A stretch of 64,000 nt of DNA from Plantibacter sp050587525 (lineage in GTDB: Bacteria > Actinomycetota > Actinomycetes > Actinomycetales > Microbacteriaceae): contig NZ_JBOBFT010000002.1 of NCBI RefSeq assembly GCF_050587525.1, positions 124,001-188,000 of the forward strand, given 5' to 3'. Each line of letters starts with the position of its first letter. Position 1 is the first letter of the stretch. Below the pieces are notes generated by a model that saw only the letters and a list, made by a program, of their open reading frames with translations, had not been told where the DNA came from and searched no databases. This document shows positions 47,290-54,793 of this stretch, piece by piece. Made by a program: the position numbers and the translations under genes.

Positions 47290-48549
47290 ATGACCGATCC
47301 CGCCTCCGAACAGCCAGCCGCCCAGCCGGTCCAGCCACCCGTCCCGCCCGCGCCGCCCACCGCCCCGACGGAGGCGTACGCGGCTCCCCCGGCTCCGCCC
47401 ACGGCGCCGTACACCCAGGCGATCCTCCCGCAGCCCGGGTTCACCCAGCCCACCCAGCCGAGCCAGTTCGCCCCGCAAGGCCAGTACGGCCAGCCCGGCC
47501 AGTACGCCCCGGGCCAGTACGCTCAGCCCGGCCAGCCCGGCGGCTACGACCCGAACTTCTCCGCGGCATCGTTCGCGAACGGCGGCGGAGTCTCCGGCAA
47601 GTCCTTCGTCACCACGTGGATCCTGTCCTGGCTGCTCGGCGGCCTCGGCATCGACCGTTTCTACCTCGGCAAGGTCGGCACCGGCATCCTCAAGCTCATC
47701 ACGTTCGGCGGTTTCGGCGTGTGGTGGCTCATCGACCTCATCCTCGTGCTCACGGGCGCGCAGCGCGACAAGCAGGGCCTCAAGCTGGCCGGGTACGACC
47801 AGAACAAGAAGATCGCGTGGATCGTGACGGCCGTCGTCATCGTCATCTCCTCCGTGATCTCCGCGGTCAACGCCGCGAACGGAGCGGCGACGTCCGTCTC
47901 CGGCGCCGTGAGCGAGGCAGGTCAGGCCGCGGTCGAGGATGCCGCCGACCCCGCGGCGCCTGCCGCGGAGGAGCCCGCCGTTCCCGCCTCAGGCGCTCCC
48001 GCCTGGGCCGACAAGAAGTTCGGCGCCTTCGAACCCATCGTGCAGAGCGGTGCGGGCGATAACCTCATCACCCTGCCCGTCGGCGTCAAGGCCGGACTCG
48101 TCACGGCGAGCCACGACGGAACCAGCAACTTCTCGATCTCCGTCCTCAACGCGTCGAACGAGTCGACGGGCGACCTGCTCGTCAACACGATCGGTGCCTA
48201 CTCCGGCACGACCGTCTACGGCTTCTCCTCGTTCTCCGAGGGCACGACGCTCCAGGTGACGGCAGACGGCAACTGGTCGATCACGATCTCCCCCGTCTCC
48301 GCGGCGCCTGCTCTCGCCGCGTCCGGTGCAGGAGACGCCGTCTTCCTCTACGACGGACCGGCCGGGAAGCTCGGCGCGACGCATGACGGATCAAGCAACT
48401 TCCAGATCGTCGAGGAGACCGACAAGGCGTTCTCGATGGGACTGCTCGTCAACGAGATCGGCGCGTACTCCGGCACGGTTCCGCTCAGCAAGGGCCCGTC
48501 AGTCGTGTCGGTCCGCAGCGACGGCAACTGGACGCTCACGGTCGGCTAA
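47290..48549 (+). CDS. TM2-domain protein with two C-terminal repeat domains
   Basis: A 419-residue membrane protein. Residues 1-100 are a Pro/Gln/Tyr-rich tail (QGQYGQPGQYAPGQYAQPGQPGG). Residues 105-160 are a TM2 domain with its DRF motif (WILSWLLGGLGIDRFYLGKVGTGILKLITFGGFGVWWLIDLILVL). A third helix IAWIVTAVVIVISSVISAV follows. The C-terminal 185 residues are an Ala-rich stalk and two homologous strand-rich domains, each with SGAGD, T/GASHDGxSNF, LLVNxIGAYSGT and DGNWxxTI. These probably face outward as a binding or adhesion module. AGGAGC precedes the ATG. Function is unknown. Confidence 0.85.
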   Translation: MTDPASEQPAAQPVQPPVPPAPPTAPTEAYAAPPAPPTAPYTQAILPQPGFTQPTQPSQFAPQGQYGQPGQYAPGQYAQPGQPGGYDPNFSAASFANGGGVSGKSFVTTWILSWLLGGLGIDRFYLGKVGTGILKLITFGGFGVWWLIDLILVLTGAQRDKQGLKLAGYDQNKKIAWIVTAVVIVISSVISAVNAANGAATSVSGAVSEAGQAAVEDAADPAAPAAEEPAVPASGAPAWADKKFGAFEPIVQSGAGDNLITLPVGVKAGLVTASHDGTSNFSISVLNASNESTGDLLVNTIGAYSGTTVYGFSSFSEGTTLQVTADGNWSITISPVSAAPALAASGAGDAVFLYDGPAGKLGATHDGSSNFQIVEETDKAFSMGLLVNEIGAYSGTVPLSKGPSVVSVRSDGNWTLTVG

Positions 48550-48570
48550 CCAGTCGCTCCTCCTCCCCTT

Positions 48571-48639
48571 GGCTCGCGAGGGGTCGCAGTCTGCGGGTGC
48601 TGCGCCTCGGCACCCGCAGTTCGTGACCCCTCGCGGGCC
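48571..48639. repeat. Family B hairpin, CTGCGGGTGC subtype, copy 2
   Basis: Arms 48571-48600 and 48610-48639 with the same inner word and loop as the copy at 47075, starting 22 bp after the TM2 stop. Confidence 0.85.
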
Positions 48640-48659
48640 GGGTGGGGCAGACTGGTGGG

Positions 48660-48965
48660 ATGCCACCCACGCTCGGATTCATGGTCGTGTTCGTCGGCCT
48701 GGTCCTCGGCGTCTTCGCGATGTCCCGGGTCTTGTCCGCGAACCCCGACACGGCCGTACCCCTCTGGTACGGCCGACCCGACGTCATCCCCGTCGGCGGC
48801 CTCATCCTGCGCGGGCTCGCCGTCGGGCTGACACTCTTCGGGGCGACGCTCGCCTGGTACGTCATCGGCTTCTGGGCCATCCTGCTCGTGGCGCCCGTGC
48901 TCGTCATCCCCGCCTGGATGAACGCCGTCCACAACCGACGGGTGCTCGACGCGCCGGAGCGGTGA
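48660..48965 (+). CDS. Small membrane protein, three helices
   Basis: A 101-residue protein with helices LGFMVVFVGLVLGVFAMSRVL, VGGLILRGLAVGLTLFGATLAW and VIGFWAILLVAPVLVIPAWMNAV, and a short charged C-terminus (HNRRVLDAPER). No named family was recognised. ATG 48660 is chosen although its ribosome site (GGTGGG) is close; an upstream in-frame ATG at 48642 lies near the hairpin. A family E motif and 17-bp repeats follow its stop. Confidence 0.65.
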   Translation: MPPTLGFMVVFVGLVLGVFAMSRVLSANPDTAVPLWYGRPDVIPVGGLILRGLAVGLTLFGATLAWYVIGFWAILLVAPVLVIPAWMNAVHNRRVLDAPER

Positions 48966-48969
48966 GGGC

Positions 48970-49049
48970 CCCTTCGACAGGCTCAGGGACCGGGCGGGAT
49001 CAAGGCCGGGCAGGATCAAGGACCGGGCAGGATCAAGGACAGGGCAGGA
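48970..49049. repeat. Family E motif plus GGGCAGGATCAAGGACC tandem repeats
   Basis: A reverse family E copy (CCCTTCGACAGGCTCAGGG at 48970) runs into three to four 16-17 bp units of GGACCGGGCAGGATCAA. The crcB stop codon at 49050-49052 lies in the last, degenerate unit. Confidence 0.8.
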
Positions 49050-49430
49050 TCAGGATGCGGCGAGGCCGAGCAGCATCCCGATCGCCGATGCGACGACCGC
49101 TCCCACGAGCATCCCGAGCCCGTTCGCGAGGCCCGCGCGCAGGCGACCGTCGCGCAGGAGGCGCACCGTCTCGACGCTCGCCGTGCTGAACGTCGTGTAG
49201 CCGCCGAGCAGGCCCGTGCCGATGACGAGCTTCCAGGAGTCGTCGAGCACGTGCGCGACCGCCAGACCCGTGACCAGACCGAGCAGGAACGACCCGGTCA
49301 CGTTGATGACGGTCGTCCCCCAGGGGAACCGCGTCGCCCATCTGGCCCGGATCGCCCCATCGACGACGAGTCTCGCCACAGCGCCGAGGCCACCTGCGGC
49401 GGCGATACCGAGGAACAGCAGCGGATTCAC
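49050..49430 (-). CDS. crcB: Fluoride channel subunit CrcB/FluC (B)
   Basis: A 126-residue, four-helix fluoride channel protein that exports toxic F-. GGLGAVARLVVDG, WGTTVINVTGSFLLGLVTGL and GTGLLGGYTTFSTASVETVRLL are the FluC hallmarks, including the Asn and the TTFST track used in F- conduction. The GTG start overlaps the upstream paralogue by 4 bp. The pair probably forms a heterodimer. No fluoride (crcB) riboswitch was recognised upstream of the three-gene operon. Confidence 0.93.
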   Translation of the reverse strand: MNPLLFLGIAAAGGLGAVARLVVDGAIRARWATRFPWGTTVINVTGSFLLGLVTGLAVAHVLDDSWKLVIGTGLLGGYTTFSTASVETVRLLRDGRLRAGLANGLGMLVGAVVASAIGMLLGLAAS

Positions 49431-49951
49431 GATGCCTGCCCACCGTCGATCGCAGCGCCCGCGGAACCCGCATCGCCCGCGGAACCCGCATCGCCCGCGG
49501 AACCTGCATCGCCCGCACCACGGGCATCACGCGATCGGCCGATGACGCCGCCCACCCAGATCCCGAGCAGGCTCGCGAAGCCACCCACGATCACAGTCGC
49601 GACCGCGTAGCCCGCACCGACCCAGCCCTGCCCGTCCCGGAACAGCAGCTCCGTGTCGTTCGCGAGCGCGCTGTAGGTCGTGAATCCGCCGAGGACGCCG
49701 GTCCCCACGAACAGACGGATGCCGCGCCGCACGCCCTCATCCGGCCCACGACGCAGCAGCGTCTCGAGCAGCAGTCCGAGCGCGAACGCACCGCTGACGT
49801 TGATGCAGAAGATCGCCACGGGCACACCGCCGACGGCGGGGATGGCGAGCGACACCGCCTCCCGCAGTCCCGTGCCGATCGCCCCGCCGACGAAGACGAG
49901 CGCGATGGACGACCACCGCAGGTGCATCGGCCGATGAACCCCCGGCGTCAC
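49427..49951 (-). CDS. crcB: Fluoride channel subunit CrcB/FluC (A)
   Basis: A 174-residue paralogue. VFVGGAIGTGLREAVSLAIPAVGGVPVAIFCINVSGAFALGLLLE and VGTGVLGGFTTYSALANDTELLF show the conserved FluC motifs. It carries a 35-residue C-terminal extension with a GDAGSA repeat encoded by 18-bp tandem DNA units (about 49465-49515), absent from typical members. GTG 49951 overlaps the UspA stop (GTGA); ATG 49927 is the alternative start. The operon order is uspA-crcB-crcB. Confidence 0.92.
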   Translation of the reverse strand: MTPGVHRPMHLRWSSIALVFVGGAIGTGLREAVSLAIPAVGGVPVAIFCINVSGAFALGLLLETLLRRGPDEGVRRGIRLFVGTGVLGGFTTYSALANDTELLFRDGQGWVGAGYAVATVIVGGFASLLGIWVGGVIGRSRDARGAGDAGSAGDAGSAGDAGSAGAAIDGGQAS

Positions 49952-50472
49952 CGATCCTCACCAGCGGCGGCGTCCCACAACGGATCGTCGGACGATGTCG
50001 GCGCGAGCGGCACCACGATGACCGGGCGCGGCTGACGGTGCGCGAGGGCGGCCGCGACCGAACCGTTGAAGAACTCGATGATGCCCTTGCGGATGCCGCG
50101 CTCGCGAGTCCCGACGATGATCGCCCGCGCTTGGATCGAGTCGGCGAGCTTGGCGATCGATCGGGCGGGATCTCCCGCCAGTTGCCGGAAGCCCCACACG
50201 ACGCCAGTGGGATCGAGGACGCGATGCGCCCGCGCTTCCAGCTCCGGGTCGAGCGGTTCCGGCTCGAAGTCGTGGAGATCCGCGTCGAACGGCAGCGACA
50301 TCACCGTGCCGTCGACGTTCTCGACGACCACGAACCGACTCGCGTCGACGTGCGCGAGGACGAGCTCCGCGCCGAAGGCTCGCGCGAACGCGACCGCTTC
50401 GAGCAGCACCGCGTCCGGCTGGGCGGGCGTGACCCCTACAACGATGACCGGGTGGACCTCTGGATCCGACAT
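49948..50472 (-). CDS. Universal stress protein (UspA family)
   Basis: A 174-residue cytoplasmic protein with one Usp domain: HPVIVVGVTPAQPDAVLLEAVAFARAFGAELVLAHVD at the start and the ATP-binding signature GTRERGIRKGIIEFFNGSVAAALAHRQPRPVIVVPL at the end (G-2x-G-9x-GS). It should bind ATP. GAGGAGG lies upstream of ATG 50472. It overlaps the first crcB gene by 4 bp, an unusual coupling that may link fluoride export to a stress sensor. Confidence 0.9.
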   Translation of the reverse strand: MSDPEVHPVIVVGVTPAQPDAVLLEAVAFARAFGAELVLAHVDASRFVVVENVDGTVMSLPFDADLHDFEPEPLDPELEARAHRVLDPTGVVWGFRQLAGDPARSIAKLADSIQARAIIVGTRERGIRKGIIEFFNGSVAAALAHRQPRPVIVVPLAPTSSDDPLWDAAAGEDR

Positions 50473-50524
50473 GATCGACCTCCTCGCGGTCCCATCCTGA
50501 CACTTCGGAGCCGCACCGGGAAGC

Positions 50525-50557
50525 CGCTCCTCGCGAGGACACGACCCGCGAGGAGCG
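50525..50557. repeat. Inverted repeat in divergent gap uspA/DUF3073
   Basis: CGCTCCTCGCG (50525-50535) and CGCGAGGAGCG (50547-50557) form a perfect 11-bp stem with an 11-nt loop, 53 bp upstream of the UspA start. It may be an operator or part of a leader. Confidence 0.5.
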
Positions 50558-50720
50558 TTCGAGCGACCCGGCGACACCGCACCGACGGCATGCGCGCCGG
50601 GCAGCGCTCGGGCGACCGCCGCCGTGGTAAGCTCGAGGTTAGTCTTTATCGTTCCCTGGTAGGCGAAAGCCCCGGGTGCCCGCGAGCGCGCCCGGTCAGA
50701 AAATCGTGAGGGGGTCTCGC

Positions 50721-50915
50721 ATGGGCCGTGGCCGTCAGAAGGCAAAGCACACGAAGATCGCACGTGAGCTCAAGTCATTCAGCCCCGATGTGAACTACAA
50801 CGCGCTTGAGCGCGAGCTCACCGGGCACTCCAGCGACGAACCATACGACGAAGAGATCGCCAAGTGGGCGGAATACTCCGACAAGTACGCGGACGGCGAA
50901 GCCAAGGGCGCGTAG
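50721..50915 (+). CDS. DUF3073 family protein
   Basis: A 64-residue actinobacterial protein with the invariant basic start MGRGRQKAKHTKIARELKSFSPDVNYNALERELTG and an acidic, aromatic C-terminal half (EEIAKWAEYSDKYA). The basic part suggests RNA or ribosome contact; function is unknown. The family is often found near purM, here 4 kb away. GAGGGGG precedes the ATG. A leader of about 90 nt upstream contains TTAGTCTTTATCG, the most AT-rich spot. Confidence 0.9.
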   Translation: MGRGRQKAKHTKIARELKSFSPDVNYNALERELTGHSSDEPYDEEIAKWAEYSDKYADGEAKGA

Positions 50916-51072
50916 TCGGATCCTGCACGGCGCCCACACGCGCGAGGTGCACTGTACCGTCGTTCCCGAATCGGTCCCGGTTCTGTTCTGATCTCCTGAT
51001 TCCGAGCTGATCAGCCCTTTGCGGACGGTTCCGGAAATGGTGTTCGTGATGCCCTGGGGCTAGCCTTGAGGG

Positions 51073-52410
51073 ATGAACACCGATGAACTCCGCGCAGCCG
51101 CCAAGAAACGCCTCAAGGCACAGCACGATTTCAAACAGTTCCTGGGCATCTGGGGCGGGATCTCTCTCGTCGTCGTCATCATCTGGCTCCTGACCGGGTA
51201 CTACCAGTACTTCTGGCCGATCTGGGCGATCGTCGGTCTCGCCATCCCCGCTTTCGTGTTGGCGCTCCAGGCCTACGGGCCGCTGGACCACATCACCGAA
51301 GACGCGATCGATGCCGAGGTCGCGCGACTCACGAAGCAGCGGACGCAGGCCTCATACGACCCCGCGCAGTACCAGAACACGGGCCAGCCGTTCCAGACCG
51401 GACCGCAGGGCTATGCGCCGGGCGCCTATCCGCAGCAGCCGCAGTCTCCGGCACCCTCCGCCTACGGGCGGGCGCCCGCGGGCCAACAGGCCCCGACCGG
51501 CAGCCAGCAGACGAACGCGTTCGAGCAGCTCGGCTTCCCCGCACCCTCGGCGCAGCCCCGCACTGCGGCCGATGACCAGCCGACGACCCAGTTCACGGCT
51601 CCCGTCGGGACGCAGCCGGCCGCTGGCATCAGCGCCCCCGCTCCGGCATCGCCCAGCGAGTTCGCCGCGCAGTTCCACGGCGCGGACACCACGGCAGAGG
51701 GCGCCGGCATCCCACCGGTGCCGACGACCGGTGCGTCCGCCGCCGAGCGCGACGAGGCCACGGTCGCCGCAGCAGCCGATGACACGGCGGCCAAGCTCGC
51801 GACCCCGTCCGGAGCGTCCGCCAGCACCTCTGCCTCAGCCGATGCGAGCGCTCCGGCCGCCGCGACAGTCGACGCCGTCGTGAGCGCGCCCAGCACCGTG
51901 ACCCGCAAGAGCCCGACCCGCGCTGCATCGAGCACGGCGAAGTCCTCCTCCTCCAAGGCGGCCGCCACGAAGTCGACGACCGGCACTGCCGCGAGCACGA
52001 AGACCTCAGCAGCCCCGAAGGCGGGCACCAGCAGGACTGCAGCGAAGGCTCCGGCCGCCGGATCGGGTAGCGCCACGAAGGCGACTCCCGCACGAACCGC
52101 TGCCAAGACGCCCGCGACCAAGACTCCTGCGACAAAGTCCACGACGGCCACGTCTCCCGCCGCTTCGGCGCCCGCCGCCAAGGCCACGACCGCCAAGGCG
52201 TCAACGGCGAAGCCGGCTGCCGCGAAGCCGACCACCGCGAAGCCGACCACCGGGAAGGCTCCGGCCAAGACGACGCGTGCGGCATCTGCGGGCGGCGCAA
52301 CCGGGGCAGCCGCCTCCAAGCCGGCCACACCGCGTACGCGGGCGCCGAAGGCCGCACCGACAACGCCGATCACTCCCGCGGCTCCCGACGAGTCCGCGCC
52401 GTCGGCCTAG
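51073..52410 (+). CDS. 2TM-domain protein with histone H1-like C-terminal tail
   Basis: A 445-residue protein. Residues 1-80 are a 2TM domain: amphipathic start MNTDELRAAAKKRLKAQHDFKQFLGIW, helix GGISLVVVIIWLLTGYYQYFW and helix IWAIVGLAIPAFVLALQAYG. Residues 95-270 are Gln/Pro/Ala rich. Residues 275-440 are strongly basic repeats of Ala, Lys, Thr and Pro (AAKTPATKTPATKST, KPAAAKPTTAKPTTGKAP), like the tails of histone H1 and actinobacterial HupB. If cytoplasmic, the tail could tether nucleic acid to the membrane; this is inference. The family normally ends after the 2TM domain. Confidence 0.82.
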   Translation: MNTDELRAAAKKRLKAQHDFKQFLGIWGGISLVVVIIWLLTGYYQYFWPIWAIVGLAIPAFVLALQAYGPLDHITEDAIDAEVARLTKQRTQASYDPAQYQNTGQPFQTGPQGYAPGAYPQQPQSPAPSAYGRAPAGQQAPTGSQQTNAFEQLGFPAPSAQPRTAADDQPTTQFTAPVGTQPAAGISAPAPASPSEFAAQFHGADTTAEGAGIPPVPTTGASAAERDEATVAAAADDTAAKLATPSGASASTSASADASAPAAATVDAVVSAPSTVTRKSPTRAASSTAKSSSSKAAATKSTTGTAASTKTSAAPKAGTSRTAAKAPAAGSGSATKATPARTAAKTPATKTPATKSTTATSPAASAPAAKATTAKASTAKPAAAKPTTAKPTTGKAPAKTTRAASAGGATGAAASKPATPRTRAPKAAPTTPITPAAPDESAPSA

Positions 52411-52438
52411 TCGCCGCACACCAACACCGCATCACGTC

Positions 52439-52470
52439 CTGAGGGCGCGGGCTTCGGTCCGCGCCCTCAG
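52439..52470 (+). terminator. Terminator after the 2TM/H1-like gene
   Basis: A perfect 12-bp stem CTGAGGGCGCGG / CCGCGCCCTCAG with loop GCTTCGGT, 28 bp after the stop codon. Confidence 0.8.
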
Positions 52471-52527
52471 TGCGTCTCGCCCCCTCACCTCCGCACCGCC
52501 CCACTCGTCCCACCCCGAATGGCGTTT

Positions 52528-52618
52528 CAGAATTCAGGATGATGTGCAGAATTCAGGACGATCACGCGGCGAGTCGCGCCGGATCATCCTGAATTCTGCA
52601 AATCATCCTGAATTGTGC
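52528..52618. repeat. Family D inverted-repeat element, copy 6
   Basis: It begins CAGAATTCAGGATGAT, repeats CAGAATTCAGGACGAT, and ends ATCATCCTGAATTCTG then ATCATCCTGAATTGTG. It has the nested layout of the copies at 22487 and 39148 and lies between convergent genes. Confidence 0.88.
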
Positions 52619-52657
52619 ACGTGACCGGGGCCGGGAGGGCCGGACTCGCACCGGGGG

Positions 52658-53065
52658 CTAGAACGGGTGGCCGGAAGGACCGGCGGCAGCGGCAGCACGC
52701 TGACGCGCCTGACGCTGCTCACGCCGACGACGGACCCACGCGGCGAACCGGACGAGCTGCCGCTTGATGAACGCGGCCGCACGCTTGGCCCACGCAAACT
52801 CGGTGCCGAGCAGCGCGAGGCCCACGAACACGACGAGCCAGCCCGGTCCGGGCAGCGGCACGAGGATGAGGCCGACCACGGCGATGAGCCCGCCGACGAC
52901 GCCGACGACCAACCGATACCCGTGGCGCAGGCCCGGCTTCGTCTCGATCCAGGCGCGTAGCCGACGGAAGAAGCGGCGGAGAGGCCGATCGGCGCGCTCA
53001 CCCTCACGGATGTCGTCCGCGATGCGATCCTCGACACCGCCGCGTGCAGTGCGGGCGCCAGTCAT
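52658..53065 (-). CDS. TIGR02611 family membrane protein
   Basis: A 135-residue protein with a basic N-terminus (PLRRFFRRLRAWIETKPGLRHGYR) and two helices around the diagnostic PLPGPGWLVVFVGLALLGTEFAWAKR (VVGVVGGLIAVVGLILVPLPGPGW). A very basic tail follows (RRRREQRQARQR). This matches the TIGR02611/PGPGW family of small actinobacterial membrane proteins, function unknown. A perfect 28-bp hairpin lies upstream, toward purF. Confidence 0.88.
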   Translation of the reverse strand: MTGARTARGGVEDRIADDIREGERADRPLRRFFRRLRAWIETKPGLRHGYRLVVGVVGGLIAVVGLILVPLPGPGWLVVFVGLALLGTEFAWAKRAAAFIKRQLVRFAAWVRRRREQRQARQRAAAAAGPSGHPF

Positions 53066-53129
53066 GCGATCAAGCTATATCGCGTTCCTGAGAACCGACC
53101 CACAACATCGCGAACGCCCCTCCTGAAAC

Positions 53130-53199
53130 AGCTCGCGAGGGGTCGCATATGGCGAGTGAGACCATGGTCGGACTCGCCATATGCGACCCCTCGCGAGCT
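53130..53199. repeat. Family B hairpin, copy 7 (perfect 28-bp stem)
   Basis: Arms 53130-53157 and 53172-53199 are exact reverse complements; outer AGCTCGCGAGGGGTCGCA, inner TATGGCGAGT, with a 14-nt loop containing CCATGG. It follows purF (40 bp after its stop) and precedes the TIGR02611 gene. Confidence 0.9.
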
Positions 53200-53239
53200 G
53201 AGAGGCGGGAGGCGACGGAGACGCGGGAGACGAGGCGTG

Positions 53240-54697
53240 TCAGGAGAACTGCGAGCGCTCGACCCAGTCGAGGTACTCGGGCGTCACCGTGCCGGTCACG
53301 TACTCACCCGTGAAGCAGCTCGTCTCGAGGTCGGTCACGTTCGATCCCTCGAGGATCGCGGCCTTCATGTCGGCGATCTCCTGGTAGATGAGGTTGTCGG
53401 CGCCCAGTTCGCGCGCGATGTCCGGGATCTTCTTCCCGTGCGCCACGAGCTCCTGCCGCGAGGGCATGTTGATGCCGTACACGTGCGGGTAGCGGACGGG
53501 CGGCGCAGCGGACGTGAACGTCACCTTGTTCGCCCCGGCGAGGCGCGCCATGTCGACGATCTCCTTCGACGTCGTGCCGCGCACGATCGAGTCGTCGACG
53601 ATGAGGATGTTCTTGCCCTTGAACTCGGAGCCCATCGCGTTGAGCTTCTGGCGCACGCTCTTCTTACGCTGCGCCTGCCCCGGCATGATGAAGGTGCGGC
53701 CGACGTAGCGGTTCTTGTAGAAGCCCTCGCGGTACTCGATGCCGAGCTTCTGCGCCACCTGCATCGCTGCGGGGCGGGAGGAGTCCGGGATCGGCATGAC
53801 CACGTCGATGTCGCCCATCGGCGTGTACTCGGCGATCGTGTCGGCGAGGCGGTTGCCGAGGCGGAGACGCGCTTCGTAGACGGAGATGCCGTTCATGACG
53901 GAGTCGGGGCGGGCCAGGTAGACGTACTCGAACGAGCACGGCACGAGGCGCGGGTTCTTGGCGCACTGGCGGGAGTACATCTCGCCGGAGGTCGTGATGA
54001 ACACGGCTTCACCCGGTGCGATCTCGCGGACGATGTCGTAGCCGGACGCTTCGAGGACGAGCGATTCGGAGGCGACCACCCAGTCGTCGCCGACCATTCC
54101 GGCGCGGCGGCGGCCGAGGATGAGCGGGCGGATGCCGAACGGGTCGCGGAAGGCGAGGAGGCCGTGGCCGGCGATGAGGGCGATCGCGGCGTAGGAGCCT
54201 TCGACGCGTTCGTGGACCTGCTCGACCGCGGCGAACACCTGGTCGGGGTCGAGGTCCAGTCCGGAGACCTGGCTCTGCAGTTCCGTCGCGAGGACGTTGA
54301 GGAGGAGCTCGGTGTCGCTCGTGGAGTTCACGTGACGACGGTCGACGTGGAAGAGGTCGTCGCTCAGCTCGCGCGTGTTGGTGAGGTTGCCGTTGTGGAC
54401 GAGGATGATGCCGTAGGGCGCGTTCACGTAGAACGGCTGGGCTTCCTTCTCGTTCGTCGCGTCGCCGCGGGTCGCGTAGCGAACGTGGCCGAGACCCATG
54501 TTGCCGAGGAGCGAGCGCATGTCGCGGGTGCGGAACGCTTCGCGCACCTGTCCTTTGGCCTTGACCATGTGGAAGGTGTTGCCGTCCACGGTGGCGATGC
54601 CCGTGGAGTCCTGTCCGCGGTGCTGGAGGAGGAGCAGGCTGTCGTACACCTGCTGATTGGCCGGTTCAGTCGAAACGATGCCGACGATGCCGCACAT
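53240..54697 (-). CDS. purF: Amidophosphoribosyltransferase
   Basis: A 485-residue enzyme for the first committed step of purine synthesis: PRPP plus glutamine to 5-phosphoribosylamine. The catalytic Cys2 is in MCGIVGIVS, with no propeptide. RGQDSTGIA and VRYATRGD form the glutaminase pocket, and ILIVDDSIVRGTTSKE is the PRPP loop. Of the four cysteines that bind the Fe-S cluster in the Bacillus type, only some remain: YPHVYGI has His where Cys is expected, and the terminal CxxC is a single Cys (TSCFTGEY). So a cluster is unlikely. AAGGAG precedes ATG 54697. It lies 96 bp after purM. Confidence 0.96.
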   Translation of the reverse strand: MCGIVGIVSTEPANQQVYDSLLLLQHRGQDSTGIATVDGNTFHMVKAKGQVREAFRTRDMRSLLGNMGLGHVRYATRGDATNEKEAQPFYVNAPYGIILVHNGNLTNTRELSDDLFHVDRRHVNSTSDTELLLNVLATELQSQVSGLDLDPDQVFAAVEQVHERVEGSYAAIALIAGHGLLAFRDPFGIRPLILGRRRAGMVGDDWVVASESLVLEASGYDIVREIAPGEAVFITTSGEMYSRQCAKNPRLVPCSFEYVYLARPDSVMNGISVYEARLRLGNRLADTIAEYTPMGDIDVVMPIPDSSRPAAMQVAQKLGIEYREGFYKNRYVGRTFIMPGQAQRKKSVRQKLNAMGSEFKGKNILIVDDSIVRGTTSKEIVDMARLAGANKVTFTSAAPPVRYPHVYGINMPSRQELVAHGKKIPDIARELGADNLIYQEIADMKAAILEGSNVTDLETSCFTGEYVTGTVTPEYLDWVERSQFS

Positions 54698-54793
54698 GCG
54701 TGGGGGCTCCTTGGGGGTCGCGCTGGGTCGAGCTAGGGGGTGACGGGCGCGATGCCGGCGAGCGGCATCACGAGTTGAGGGGAAGTGGGACGA

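Noticed and set aside
50473..50720. Fluoride riboswitch for the crcB operon
   Set aside because: The conserved pseudoknot sequences were not recognised, and an 11-bp inverted repeat explains the visible structure.
53156..54736. 526-codon plus-strand frame opposite purF
   Set aside because: It is antisense to purF, whose catalytic motifs are unambiguous.
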